Below are positions 15,920 to 25,788 of a stretch of 64,000 nt of DNA, one piece after another. Positions within the stretch are counted from its first letter, which is position 1, and the number at the start of each line of letters is the position of its first letter. The notes under the pieces were generated by a model. That model had not been told where the DNA came from. It saw nothing but the letters and a program-made list of their open reading frames with translations, and searched no databases. The translations under genes and the position numbers were made by a program. The DNA is from Melioribacter sp051488665 (GTDB lineage Bacteria; Bacteroidota; Ignavibacteria; Ignavibacteriales; Melioribacteraceae), in assembly GCF_051488665.1 (NCBI RefSeq), contig NZ_JBPSEG010000012.1, positions 43,044 through 107,043 on the forward strand, given 5' to 3'.

Positions 15920-17950
15920 ATGCTATCTAAACAAGCTCTTGGTAACACTCTTTGGGGTCTTGCGGAAATCCTTTACAGCAAAGTCGAAGATTATAAAACC
16001 TACATCCTTTCACTTCTTTTCTTCAAACGAATCTCAGACAATTACCACTGGGAAACTCAAAATGAAATAAAAGCTTTCAAAGAAGAATACGGACGTGAAC
16101 CAAACGCAAAACAGCTTAAAACAATCAAGGAAAAGAAACACACTTTCATTATTCCTGATGGCTGCTTTTGGCAAGATGTAAAAGATGCTCCGCCCAAAAA
16201 GAAAAATGAAGTTCTTGCTAATGCCGTTCAATCAATTGCTGAAGCTAACGCAAACATTCTTCCGCAAGGTATTATAAACGCGGTTAATTGGAACGCTCCC
16301 GCTCCCGACGGTAAAGGTGGTAAACGTCTTTCACCTGAATTGCTTATTTCACTTATAAATTATATGGATGCGGTTAAGCTGGATAACGATAACGTTTCTG
16401 TTGATGTTCTCGGTGATGCTTACGAATACCTAATTAAAAAGTTTGCTGATGAAAACAAAGGCGGTAAAGTAGCAGCACAATTCTATACTCCCCAAGAAGT
16501 TGTAGATATAATTGTCCGTTACATTAAGCCCGAAAAAGGCAGCAAAGTTTACGATCCCTATTGTGGTTCCGGCGGCTTCCTCATTAACTCAGCTAAGTTT
16601 GTTAAAGAAACAGACCCAACTGCTAACAGCAAAAACCCGGTACAAATTTATGGTCAAGAAATTGTCTGGAACACGTGGGCTATTGCTAACATCAACTTGG
16701 TTCTTCACGGTTTTGAAGGAAAAATCGCTCAAGGCGATACAATTCGAGACCCTAAATTTCTCGATGAAAATAACGATATAGAAAAATTCAAATACATCTT
16801 TGCTAACTTTCCTTTCTCTCAAGAAAATTGGTGGGGTAACGGTAAACCTAAAAAGAATAAGAAAGGGCAGACGGTATATAAAAAGGATGGTTCCCCTCAA
16901 ATGGAATACCCAAGCAAAGAAGATTTCTCTGATCCCTTTAATAGATTCGACTATGGTATTCCTCCATACTCAAACGGAGATTTTGCCTTTATTCAACATA
17001 TAATTGCTTCTTTAGATGAAGAAAATGGTAGAGCGGGCGTTGTATGTCCCCAAGGTGTTCTTTTCCGTGGGCAGCCCGAAAAAACCGAAGAAGAAGACGG
17101 TCAAAACCGTAAAGCCGATGATGAATATTTAATACGCCGTGGCTTTATCGAAGGCAAACGCGATCTTAACAATAAAATAATAGAACGAAAGAATATTATC
17201 GAAGCAATTGTAGTTCTCCCGGCAAATTTATTTTACGGTACAACCATTCCCGCTGCAATTATCTTTTTCAATAAAAACAAACCGGAAGAGATTAAAGATA
17301 AAATTCTTATGGTTTACGCCGCCCGCGAAGGATGGTATAAAGAAGAATCTAATCTTAACATTTTACTGCCTCACGATATTCTGCGAATACTCGTTCAGCT
17401 TGAAGCTTGGGGTGATATTGAAGTTGCAAAACGAGTTATACCAATACACGAAAAACGTCTGAACAAAATGATTGAAGAAAATCTTCTTTTTACTCTAGGC
17501 GAAATTGATCTTGAATACGAAGAAGAAGTTAAGCAGTATAATGAAATTATAGAAAAGCTGAAAAAAGACGGCCTTAAAAAAGCAGAAAAGAATAAACTAA
17601 CCAAACGATTAGAGAGACTTGAAAAAATTCTTGAAAAGAAAGAGAATAAAATAAAAGAAGCAAAAGAAAATGCCGAAAAAGAGCGTGCCGAAATTGAAAG
17701 AGTTAAAACAGAACTTATGAATATGTTTGCGGACCCCGAAGAACGCAAACGTTACTTCTCAATCGTTGATTTAGAAGAAATTGAAGAAAACGAGTTTAAC
17801 CTTAACATCCCGCGTTATGTAGACACTTTTGAACCGGAAGAGGAAATTGATTTGAATGAAGCAGTAAAAGATTTTGTAAAACTCCGTCAAGTAGAATTAA
17901 CAAAAGACGAAGAATTAACCAAAATATTGAATTTGATGAGTGATGAGTAA
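15920..17950 (+). CDS. hsdM: Type I restriction-modification DNA methyltransferase subunit
   Basis: The 676 residues show the HsdM N-terminal helical domain (about 1-160), then an N6-adenine methyltransferase domain. AQFYTPQEVVDIIV precedes SAM motif I DPYCGSGGFLINSA (about 213-226), and catalytic motif IV is ANFPFSQENWW, a common variant of NPPF in this family. A long charged coiled coil (about 540-620) leads to the C-terminus that contacts HsdS. HsdM modifies adenine at the recognition site and forms the core of the restriction complex. It heads a rightward operon hsdM-hsdS-hsdR plus two accessory genes. The 244-bp gap before it is shared with the divergent QueC-like module and must hold both promoters. 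Confidence 0.96.
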   Translation: MLSKQALGNTLWGLAEILYSKVEDYKTYILSLLFFKRISDNYHWETQNEIKAFKEEYGREPNAKQLKTIKEKKHTFIIPDGCFWQDVKDAPPKKKNEVLANAVQSIAEANANILPQGIINAVNWNAPAPDGKGGKRLSPELLISLINYMDAVKLDNDNVSVDVLGDAYEYLIKKFADENKGGKVAAQFYTPQEVVDIIVRYIKPEKGSKVYDPYCGSGGFLINSAKFVKETDPTANSKNPVQIYGQEIVWNTWAIANINLVLHGFEGKIAQGDTIRDPKFLDENNDIEKFKYIFANFPFSQENWWGNGKPKKNKKGQTVYKKDGSPQMEYPSKEDFSDPFNRFDYGIPPYSNGDFAFIQHIIASLDEENGRAGVVCPQGVLFRGQPEKTEEEDGQNRKADDEYLIRRGFIEGKRDLNNKIIERKNIIEAIVVLPANLFYGTTIPAAIIFFNKNKPEEIKDKILMVYAAREGWYKEESNLNILLPHDILRILVQLEAWGDIEVAKRVIPIHEKRLNKMIEENLLFTLGEIDLEYEEEVKQYNEIIEKLKKDGLKKAEKNKLTKRLERLEKILEKKENKIKEAKENAEKERAEIERVKTELMNMFADPEERKRYFSIVDLEEIEENEFNLNIPRYVDTFEPEEEIDLNEAVKDFVKLRQVELTKDEELTKILNLMSDE

Positions 17951-19184
17951 AAGCTTAGTCAAAATTGGTCAATATATAGATTATCAGAAAGGAAAAGCCC
18001 CTGTTGAAACCTTTGATTCATTTAAAGAAGGATTCAAGCCATATTTATCACCTGAATTTTTGAGAGGAATATCTCAGCCTTTGTATGTTGAGCCAAACGG
18101 AAGGCTTGTTGAGATAGGTGATAGTGAAGTAATCGTTCTTTGGGATGGCTCCAATGCCGGCGAAATATTTATTAGTAAAGAAGGTATACTAGCCTCAACA
18201 ATGACTAAGTTAATTATCGATGAGGAGGAATTCGATAAGCTTTATTTCATATATTCAATGAAATATTTAGAATATATTTTAAAAGCCAAGACTGCTGGTT
18301 CGGGTATACCACACGTTGATAAAGGTATTCTTAAGAATTTAGAAGTATACAAGCCTGAAAAACCAGAACAAAAAGCCATAGCAAAAATACTCTCCACAGT
18401 TGACGATCTTATCCAAGCAACAAAAGAAACTATTACAAAAGCAGAACGCCTAAAAAAATCTCTAATGCAAAACCTCTTATCTGGCAAACTTAAACCGGAC
18501 GGTACCTGGCGCACTGAAGATGAATTTTATGTAGATGAAAAATATGGAAAGATACCCAAAACCTGGTCATACAAAAAACTAGGTTCAGTTTTTACTGAAT
18601 GTCAATATGGCTTGTCGAAGGCAATGAATGAAACTGGCAAATATCCAATTTTCAGAATGAATAATATAGAAAATGGTAAAATGATTGCTGCTCCAATGGC
18701 GTATATAGACTTATCAAATAAAGAGTTTGAAAAGTATAAAGTCAATAAGGGAGATATTCTCATTAACCGAACGAACAGTCTTGAGTTAGTCGGAAAGGTA
18801 GGCATCTTCGATTTAGAGGGTGAATACGTTTTTGCTTCTTACCTTATTCGTCTTAGAACCAATGAAGAGAATGACCCATATTATATTAACTATTATTTGA
18901 ATTATTATGATGGTATAAAGAAAATTAAATCAAAAGTTACTCCTGCTATCAGTCAAGCAAACATCAATGTTTCCAACATTATGGCAATTGTTATCCCACT
19001 ACCAAATGATAAAGAGGAACAGATTAAAATAAGTAATTTGTTAAAAGAAACAGACAAGCAAATAGAAAACAAACAGAACAAAATCAAAAGTTTAGAAAAA
19101 CTCAAAAAATCCCTAATGCAAAATCTATTAACCGGCAAAAAAAGAATAGACTTAAACAAGTTCCAAGAACTAATAAAAGAATAG
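17943..19184 (+). CDS. hsdS: Type I restriction-modification specificity subunit
   Basis: The ATG at 17943 overlaps the hsdM stop by 8 bp. The protein (about 413 residues) has two target-recognition domains, about 1-135 and 200-355. Each is followed by a helical spacer: KAERLKKSLMQNLLSGKLK near 168-186 and KSLEKLKKSLMQNLLTGKK near the C-terminus. The two spacers are near-repeats at protein and DNA level (about 18441-18490 and 19085-19140), the usual basis for domain shuffling in HsdS. It determines which bipartite sequence the enzyme modifies and cuts; the target cannot be read from sequence. Confidence 0.95.
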   Translation: MSKSLVKIGQYIDYQKGKAPVETFDSFKEGFKPYLSPEFLRGISQPLYVEPNGRLVEIGDSEVIVLWDGSNAGEIFISKEGILASTMTKLIIDEEEFDKLYFIYSMKYLEYILKAKTAGSGIPHVDKGILKNLEVYKPEKPEQKAIAKILSTVDDLIQATKETITKAERLKKSLMQNLLSGKLKPDGTWRTEDEFYVDEKYGKIPKTWSYKKLGSVFTECQYGLSKAMNETGKYPIFRMNNIENGKMIAAPMAYIDLSNKEFEKYKVNKGDILINRTNSLELVGKVGIFDLEGEYVFASYLIRLRTNEENDPYYINYYLNYYDGIKKIKSKVTPAISQANINVSNIMAIVIPLPNDKEEQIKISNLLKETDKQIENKQNKIKSLEKLKKSLMQNLLTGKKRIDLNKFQELIKE

Positions 19185-19279
19185 CAAAATAAATTGCCGG
19201 ATAGTAAGAAGCAAAAAAATACTAGGGCTTTAGCCGCTAGGTGGCCCATAATACTGTCACAAATTTTATTGGGATATAT

Positions 19280-22200
19280 ATGAGCAAAATCTCAGAAAAA
19301 CTTGCAGTAGAAAAACCGGTTACTGGCTGGCTTGAACTTATTGGTTGGGAATACAAAACAAGTGAAGAACTTCAAACCTACAAGCGCCCTCTTTCCAATC
19401 CAATTTTAGAGCAAGTCCTTATTTCCAAAATTATGGCAATAAACTCCATTGAAGAAGAAGACGCAAAAAAAGCTTATGACATCTTAGTTCAGAATCTCAA
19501 TAATCCTAGCCCAATAGACGGAAACGAGAAATTCTTAGAACGCCTTGTTGAAGGAACAACACTTACAATAAATGAAGAAGACAAAGACATTTATTACATC
19601 GACTTTAATGAAATCTGGAATAACAGTTTTTGGGTAACACGTCAATATTGGGTACAAGGTTATAAAATAGTTAAGGTAGATATTGTCTGCTTGGTAAATG
19701 GTATTCCTCTCGTTCCAATAGAAGCAAAAACGAGTTCAAAAAAAGGTACAAATTGGTTAGAAGGAGTTAGACAGTTTTCAACCTATGCAATACGTGCCGT
19801 TAAATTATTCCAAACTCATCTCTTTGGTGTTGCGTGTAATGGTCATTTAACCAAATACGGTATTCCCGGTTCATCCGCAGCATATTTTTTTGAATGGAAA
19901 GATTCCTCAATTGATATAAGTGCACCCAACCCAATAATAGATAAACCAACAGAAAATGTTAAATTCAAAGAAGAAGAAGGTCAATACTTTCTTGATATTC
20001 CGCATTATGAAAAGATGAAATTTGGTATTGTCGGGTTAATGCAGCCCGCTCGTATTCTAGATATTCTTCAGAACTTTATTGTTTTTGAAAGAACCGATGA
20101 CAGCGGTATTGTCAAGAAAGTTGCTCGTTATCAACAGCTTCGTGCTGCAAATAAAATTGTTAAACGTGTAGTTGAAGATGATCTTAAAACCGGTATAATT
20201 TGGCATACACAAGGTTCCGGTAAAAGCCTTACTATGCTATACACAGCTTATAAATTACGCAACCACGATAAACTGAAAGACCCAACAGTTTATATAGTTA
20301 TTGACAGAAAAGATTTAGTTAACCAGCTTAGTGGAACTTTTGAAGATTGTGATTTCCCGAATACTTCTAAACCTACAAGTATCTCGCAGCTTCGCGCAAA
20401 GATTAAAGACAAACCTTCTGAAGTTATTATTTCAACTGTTCAGAAATTTGATTCTCTTGGTGATGAAGTTGACGATCGGGATAATATAATTGTACTTATT
20501 GATGAAGCACATAGAACGCAGTATGGTGATTTTCACAGTGAATTGATGCGTGTTTTACCTAACGCTCGCCGTTTCGCTTTCACCGGCACCCCTATTCTAA
20601 AAACAACTCAAACATTTCGTGATTACCTTGATAGATATAAAATTAAAGAAGCTATTGAAGATGGTGCTACTGTTCCTGTCCACTACACCTTTGGCCCTCA
20701 AAAATGGCAATTGGATAAAGATAAGATTAAGGAAGGGTGGGAAAATATAACAGCAGAGCTCACCGAAGATCAAACAAATATTGTTGCAAGGCAAGTTCAA
20801 CCTTGGAAGGTCTTCCTCAAACACCCCGATCGTATAAAGGCTTTATCCGAAGACATTGCAAAAGACTTTCGTGAATCGGTCGAACCAAATGGTTTCAAAG
20901 CTCAAATTGTTGCTTGTGATAAAGAAGCCTGTGTTCTTTATTATAATGAGTTAACTAAGTATTTCGATCCTTCAGAAATTTCAATTGTTTTCTCACAAAG
21001 CAATTATGATGATGAGTATCGATACAATCTATACAAAGATCATTACCTCGCCGAAGGAGAATTAAAGAAACTAATTAAGAAATTCAAAAGAAGAATTACG
21101 GAAGAAGAAAAACGAAACGGAAATAACCTTAAAATTTTCATCGTCTGCAATATGCTCCTTACCGGTTTCGATGCCCCGATAGAACAAACTATGTATTTAG
21201 ATAGTCCACTAAAAAATCACAACCTTTTGCAAGCAATTGCTAGAACAAACAGACCTTATGAAATAAAAGAAACCGGTATTAAAAAGGAATTCGGACGTAT
21301 CGTTGACTATGTTGGTGTATTTAAATATTATAACGAAGCGCTCAATTATGATCCAGAAGACATCGGGACCTTTGAAGACGTCCATAAACTATTTGAGAAT
21401 TTTCCTCCGGCAATCGAGACGGCATTGTCATACTTTGATGGTATAAAATTAGAAGATTCTTATGAATGTAGCAGAGCTATCGTTCAGCGTTTATCTGTTA
21501 TTGATCAAACTAAGTTCAGACAAAGTGTAATGGATGTTGTTAATCTTTACGAGGCAATTTCTCCTTATCCTGAACTATTAAAATACAAAGATCAATATCT
21601 GTGGCTTATAACCATTTACGAAATTTATCTAGAGGAATTTGTTCGTCAATCCTTTGATGCAGAATTCTTCGCAGCTAAAACTCGGAAACTAATTCAAGAA
21701 AACTCTAAGATGCTTAACTTCAAGCGTGATTTACCTGAAATCACTATTGACGAAAACTATTTGGAAAATCTTGAACGCTTAAATTTGGAGCCTTCGGATA
21801 AGGCAGAAAAAATTATTCGTGATATAGAAACCATAATTAAGTTAAATGAAAATGAAAGCCCCATATATCAAGAGTTTCAAGACAGATTAGAAAACCTAAT
21901 TAATGAGAAAGATAGCCAAGCAAAAGAGATTAGTGATTTACTGATCGATCTGTCAGAACTATTTACTGAAGTAAACACAGCTTCCGAACTTCCTAAAAAA
22001 ATGGGCTTTGACGATAAAGCAGCTTTTGATGTTTTTACTCTCCTAAAAAATAAGATCACAGATACTGACAAAGAACTACTAAAAGACTTTTCCAAAGGTC
22101 TTGCAGACAACATAAAGAAATCAATTTATTCCGGTTGGCAAAACAACGATGCGGAATTATACAGAATGAAAACACTCATTAATCTTTTTGCTCAATTTGA

Positions 22201-22288
22201 CGAATATGATTCTTTATCTATTTATGATAACGATGAGTTATTGGAAGGTCTATTGAATATTTTTGTTAAAAATTACGCAATTAATTAA
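19280..22288 (+). CDS. hsdR: Type I restriction endonuclease/translocase subunit
   Basis: I chose the internal ATG at 19280 (MSKISEKLAVEK), closer to family starts than the upstream frame beginning at 19241, giving about 1002 residues. The N-terminal PD-(D/E)xK nuclease reads VDIVCLVNGIPLVPIEAKTSS. The SF2 translocase has Walker A HTQGSGKSLTMLY, DEAH box LIDEAHRTQYGDFH, motif FAFTGTPI, motif V-like VCNMLLTGFDAP and motif VI LLQAIARTNRPY. The helical C-terminus docks on the methylase core. It cuts unmodified foreign DNA after translocation. The stop is directly followed by the next ATG. Confidence 0.95.
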   Translation: MSKISEKLAVEKPVTGWLELIGWEYKTSEELQTYKRPLSNPILEQVLISKIMAINSIEEEDAKKAYDILVQNLNNPSPIDGNEKFLERLVEGTTLTINEEDKDIYYIDFNEIWNNSFWVTRQYWVQGYKIVKVDIVCLVNGIPLVPIEAKTSSKKGTNWLEGVRQFSTYAIRAVKLFQTHLFGVACNGHLTKYGIPGSSAAYFFEWKDSSIDISAPNPIIDKPTENVKFKEEEGQYFLDIPHYEKMKFGIVGLMQPARILDILQNFIVFERTDDSGIVKKVARYQQLRAANKIVKRVVEDDLKTGIIWHTQGSGKSLTMLYTAYKLRNHDKLKDPTVYIVIDRKDLVNQLSGTFEDCDFPNTSKPTSISQLRAKIKDKPSEVIISTVQKFDSLGDEVDDRDNIIVLIDEAHRTQYGDFHSELMRVLPNARRFAFTGTPILKTTQTFRDYLDRYKIKEAIEDGATVPVHYTFGPQKWQLDKDKIKEGWENITAELTEDQTNIVARQVQPWKVFLKHPDRIKALSEDIAKDFRESVEPNGFKAQIVACDKEACVLYYNELTKYFDPSEISIVFSQSNYDDEYRYNLYKDHYLAEGELKKLIKKFKRRITEEEKRNGNNLKIFIVCNMLLTGFDAPIEQTMYLDSPLKNHNLLQAIARTNRPYEIKETGIKKEFGRIVDYVGVFKYYNEALNYDPEDIGTFEDVHKLFENFPPAIETALSYFDGIKLEDSYECSRAIVQRLSVIDQTKFRQSVMDVVNLYEAISPYPELLKYKDQYLWLITIYEIYLEEFVRQSFDAEFFAAKTRKLIQENSKMLNFKRDLPEITIDENYLENLERLNLEPSDKAEKIIRDIETIIKLNENESPIYQEFQDRLENLINEKDSQAKEISDLLIDLSELFTEVNTASELPKKMGFDDKAAFDVFTLLKNKITDTDKELLKDFSKGLADNIKKSIYSGWQNNDAELYRMKTLINLFAQFDEYDSLSIYDNDELLEGLLNIFVKNYAIN

Positions 22289-22936
22289 ATGACTTCATCT
22301 AATATTAACATAATAAGAAAATCGGTTAAGCATATTAGAATAAAGGTAAATGAAGATTTACAAGTAAAAGTTATTGTACCCCAAAACATTTCCAAATCAC
22401 GGTTAGATAAAATTTTAATTCAAAAAGAGGACTGGATAAATAATAAGCTCGATTTTTTCAAAGCGAGAACTCATAGAACGGTGGTTAAGAAAAATTCTGT
22501 ATTGCTTTTTGGCTTACCGTTTCGTGTTATTGATGAAGATACTTCCAAGTTCGATTTTAACTTAAAGGATAAGATTCTTATTACTAATGCAGACAAGCTG
22601 GAATATCATATTAAAAAGTTTGCTAGGAATTTTCTTAACGAAAGATTACAAGAATTATCTGATAAAACTAAAATCAAATACAATCGTGCATTCATCCGCT
22701 CATCTTATACAAAATGGGGTAATTGCTCAAACAAAAAGAACATCTCTCTTAATTGGCGTTTAATCCATACTCCAAAATTTGTAATTGATTATATCATATA
22801 TCACGAATTATTACATACAAAAATTCCAAATCACTCAACTAAATTTTGGCTTAAACTTAGTGCAATATTTCCCAAGTACAAAAAAGCAGTAGAGTGGTTA
22901 AGCAAGAACGGTTATAAAATAATTCCTAAATGGTAA
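22289..22936 (+). CDS. YgjP-like (DUF45) metallopeptidase attached to the type I RM operon
   Basis: The ATG follows the hsdR stop with no gap, so translation is coupled. The 215 residues end with the DUF45 signature: SSYTKWGNCSNKKNISLNWRL, then the zinc motif YHELLHTKIPNHSTKFW (HExxH plus a third His). DUF45/YgjP proteins are common riders in type I restriction operons. A proteolytic control role, for instance on HsdR, has been speculated but is not established for this gene. Confidence 0.88.
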   Translation: MTSSNINIIRKSVKHIRIKVNEDLQVKVIVPQNISKSRLDKILIQKEDWINNKLDFFKARTHRTVVKKNSVLLFGLPFRVIDEDTSKFDFNLKDKILITNADKLEYHIKKFARNFLNERLQELSDKTKIKYNRAFIRSSYTKWGNCSNKKNISLNWRLIHTPKFVIDYIIYHELLHTKIPNHSTKFWLKLSAIFPKYKKAVEWLSKNGYKIIPKW

Positions 22937-22953
22937 ACAACAATTGAGCTATT

Positions 22954-23859
22954 ATGTCAGACATCAAACTTTTCCAAATTAAAAACAACACTGTAAAAGA
23001 ACTCGAAGGCAAATCAGTTCAAATCGAGAAATCACTCCAAACACTAATCGAAAATCATCTTGAAGAATTTCTTGGTATTAAATTCCTTGCAACAGAATAT
23101 CCAACCGGTGTAAAACACGGTGGGAGAATAGACACATTGGGTGTTGACGAAAATAATTGTCCTGTAATTATCGAGTACAAAAGATCAACAAACGAAAACG
23201 TAATCAATCAAGGTTTGTTTTACTTAGATTGGCTGCTAGACCACAAAGCGGATTTTCAATTACTAGTTCAAAAGAAGCTAGGTCAAAAAACATCAGAATC
23301 AATAGAATGGGCTGCCTCAAGAATGATTTGTATCGCTGGTGATTATACAAAGTATGACAGCTACGCTGTAGAGCAAATTAACAGAAACATAGAACTCTAT
23401 CGTTACAAAAAATATGATGATTTACTCTTACTTGAATTAGTTAACTCCACTTCAGATACAAAAACTGATAAACCAACAAAATCATCAGCATCAAAACAAA
23501 AATACTCTACCGTTTCAGAATTACTAGAAAAAGCAGATCAGAAAACCCGAGACCTATATGTAATGGTAAAAGAATTCATAATGAACTTAGGTGAAAATGT
23601 TCAATACAAAGAACTCTTATATTATTACGCTTTCTTAAAAATCAAAACCTTTGCATCAGTTGAAATACGTCCACAAAAAAGCCAAGTAATAGTGTACCTC
23701 AAACTCGATTCTAAGTCAGTAACATTTGAAAAAGGATTTACAAGAGATGTATCAAACATCGGTCACTTAGGAGTAGGGAATGTAGAAATCAAAATCAACA
23801 ACGAAGAAGACTTCGAAAAAGCAAAACCCCTAATTCTAAAAAGCTATGAAGCAAACTAG
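22954..23859 (+). CDS. NucS-like PD-(D/E)xK nuclease domain protein (DUF5655 type)
   Basis: The 301 residues contain a nuclease-like core: GRIDTLGVDENNCPVIIEYKRS (about 54-75) with Asp, Glu and Lys in the PD-(D/E)xK pattern, as in NucS/RecB-like proteins. A Ser/Thr/Lys-rich linker (about 168-190) leads to a C-terminal domain like DUF5655 (YSTVSELLEKADQKTRDLYVMVKEFI and ending near NVEIKINNEEDFEKAKPLI). It is the last gene of the restriction operon, 17 bp after the metallopeptidase. It probably assists defence or DNA end processing; this is inferred from the fold and the context. Confidence 0.78.
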   Translation: MSDIKLFQIKNNTVKELEGKSVQIEKSLQTLIENHLEEFLGIKFLATEYPTGVKHGGRIDTLGVDENNCPVIIEYKRSTNENVINQGLFYLDWLLDHKADFQLLVQKKLGQKTSESIEWAASRMICIAGDYTKYDSYAVEQINRNIELYRYKKYDDLLLLELVNSTSDTKTDKPTKSSASKQKYSTVSELLEKADQKTRDLYVMVKEFIMNLGENVQYKELLYYYAFLKIKTFASVEIRPQKSQVIVYLKLDSKSVTFEKGFTRDVSNIGHLGVGNVEIKINNEEDFEKAKPLILKSYEAN

Positions 23860-23980
23860 GTATAATTTGAATAATAATTCAATATATTCAATTGTAGTGA
23901 GAAGATTACAATATCAATGGTAACGGAATTATTGGGAATTTCGATATGAATTTATTCGTGGAGCACCCGAAATATGATAT

Positions 23981-24565
23981 TCATTGGTCCCAGTTTTTGC
24001 TTTTTTTAGGTGGGTTTTTCTTAAATAAACGCTTATAGTCTTTCTCAAAATTAGCCGGTAAATCATCTAGATAATACCAATAATTTACAATCTCCTCTAT
24101 CTTAGGCAAATCTATTTTTTTATTATCTTTCATTAGTTTCAAAAGCTCTAAAGTATTTCTTACATCTACATCGAAATCCCTTGCTACTTTAATCATTGCC
24201 TCGTCATCTGTAACAAGAATAATTTTTAGTTCGTACGCAACCGCTATACACAGTATATCTTCCCTTGACAAGCTTAATCCTTCATCGTTTTGGTAATCCC
24301 AAATAAAATCGTAAGTTTTATCAATTCTTGCCTTCTCTGCTTTGCTTGTATTAATTATTTTTTTTCTTTCTTCTCTATATTCTTGCTGATCAAGCCAATA
24401 GTATTTTGTTTGTATTCTGTAACTTCTGTTTAATTCTTTTTGGAGATCTTTGTGTATAAATAGAGCGTATTGTTCAGTACCGAAAGGATCGGATAGTAGT
24501 GGTCGTATTGAATTGCCTAATCTGAGATAAGCATTCGTATCAAGTAGTATTTTTGTGAAGGCCAT
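23981..24565 (-). CDS. PIN-domain ribonuclease, probable toxin
   Basis: The 194-residue protein opens with the PIN motif KILLDTNAYLRL (Asp9) and carries the remaining acidic residues in SREDILCIAVAYELKIILVTDDEAM (about 98-122). It then continues with an unusual C-terminal segment of about 50 residues rich in Lys and aromatics (ending KKNPPKKSKNWDQ). Its start lies 26 bp inside the end of the upstream XRE/ImmA gene, so the two are coupled. PIN nucleases cut RNA when freed of a partner; here the partner is not a classic small antitoxin but a large regulator-protease. Confidence 0.75.
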   Translation of the reverse strand: MAFTKILLDTNAYLRLGNSIRPLLSDPFGTEQYALFIHKDLQKELNRSYRIQTKYYWLDQQEYREERKKIINTSKAEKARIDKTYDFIWDYQNDEGLSLSREDILCIAVAYELKIILVTDDEAMIKVARDFDVDVRNTLELLKLMKDNKKIDLPKIEEIVNYWYYLDDLPANFEKDYKRLFKKNPPKKSKNWDQ

Positions 24566-25682
24566 AATCTAAAACGGTATATATTTCCTTTGCATCTGTA
24601 ATAGATACATTTAATACATTCCTAATATATGAATAATTCACTTTCTCTTCTTTAATTAATTTACGTAACGCATTAAAGAATACTGTTTCAAATTCCCTCT
24701 CTACTACTTCTACATATTCCTCTGCGGTTGGTTTATCAGTTCCGAATAAATTTTCACTTATTAGTTGATAGGTATTTAGGAATCTATTACAGTTTGCGTG
24801 AAATGTCTTATCAATGCCTATTGGTTCAAGCTTATAATGCGTTGCATATTTTTCCACTTCGTAAAGTATTGTATAGGGTGATATTATATATCTCTTTGCA
24901 AGATTAAATATGATTGCATTCTTTTTCTTGGAACTTGTTGTCTTTAATTGCTCATAAGTTTTTTTTGCTATTTCCTCTGGGAACAGAAATGCTCCGGCAA
25001 ATTTATCAGAAAAATCTTCTGCAAATTCGCCTTTTAAACTAGGTGTGAAAATATGTCCCAACTCGTGCACTAACCAGAACTTGAAATCAAATACTTTTGT
25101 ATCTAGATTGATGTAAACCCAATTAGTAGCACTTTCTGGTAAATGTATATGTAATGCATTCTCGTGATTCTTTTTGCTTCCTAATAAAACCGGTATAAGA
25201 ATAGTTTTATATTTATTAAAACATCTTATAATATCATCAGCATCTATTGTGATTTTTTTTATATCTAATTTCTTTTTTACTACTTTAACTGCTGTTTGAA
25301 TGTAATTATATTCGGTACTCGGATTTATCAGTTCTGGTGGTTTAGTAACAGTCTCAAAAGGTAAATATTTAATAAGCTTTTCTAGATTATAACCTGCTTC
25401 TTTAGCTTTTTTGATGTGATTTATAGAAGTTTTTGCATTCTTGACTTTTCTGAAGGCAATAACTGGTTCAAATTGTTTTTTACCTATTACAATATCTCGA
25501 TAGTTCAAGTCTAATAATTGGCCTAAACTAAGTAGCTTTTGTGGTCTAGGAAATGTTTCTCCGCGAAACCATTGTGATACAGCTTCTTTAGACACACCTA
25601 ATTCTTTACTAATTGAAGTTTGAGTGAGGCCGAGTTCTTCAGATCTTTCGGTAAGTAATGGAATATTAAGTTTTTTTTCCAT
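24540..25682 (-). CDS. XRE-family regulator fused to ImmA/IrrE-type metallopeptidase, probable antitoxin of the PIN gene
   Basis: The N-terminus is a helix-turn-helix of XRE/Cro type (ERSEELGLTQTSISKELGVS then KEAVSQWFRGE, about 12-42). The C-terminal half holds the ImmA/IrrE zinc motif FWLVHELGHIF with a following Glu/Asp-rich helix (EFAEDFSDKFAGAFLFPEE). Such fusions act as repressors or antitoxins cleaved or de-repressed under stress. The 26-bp overlap with the PIN gene suggests a two-gene toxin-antitoxin unit. A 10-bp direct repeat and a TTGACA/TAATTT promoter just upstream fit autoregulation. Transcript and coding starts appear nearly coincident, so a leaderless mRNA is possible. Confidence 0.8.
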   Translation of the reverse strand: MEKKLNIPLLTERSEELGLTQTSISKELGVSKEAVSQWFRGETFPRPQKLLSLGQLLDLNYRDIVIGKKQFEPVIAFRKVKNAKTSINHIKKAKEAGYNLEKLIKYLPFETVTKPPELINPSTEYNYIQTAVKVVKKKLDIKKITIDADDIIRCFNKYKTILIPVLLGSKKNHENALHIHLPESATNWVYINLDTKVFDFKFWLVHELGHIFTPSLKGEFAEDFSDKFAGAFLFPEEIAKKTYEQLKTTSSKKKNAIIFNLAKRYIISPYTILYEVEKYATHYKLEPIGIDKTFHANCNRFLNTYQLISENLFGTDKPTAEEYVEVVEREFETVFFNALRKLIKEEKVNYSYIRNVLNVSITDAKEIYTVLDYGLHKNTT

Positions 25683-25688
25683 AGGTCT

Positions 25689-25730
25689 AAATTAAATGAT
25701 TCCCTTTACATTGTCAAGTTTTGTCAAGTT
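25689..25730 (-). promoter_or_regulatory. Promoter and tandem operator candidate of the XRE/PIN operon
   Basis: On the minus strand AACTTGACAA occurs twice in perfect tandem (25711-25730). The copy nearer the gene provides a TTGACA -35 box, followed after 17 bp by TAATTT (25689-25694) as -10. The ATG follows only 6 bp later. The tandem repeat is a natural binding site for the XRE protein. Confidence 0.55.
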
Positions 25731-25788
25731 TATACATTCACTTAATGATTATTGTTCCTTCTATTTTATCTTATTAATCCCCACCTCT

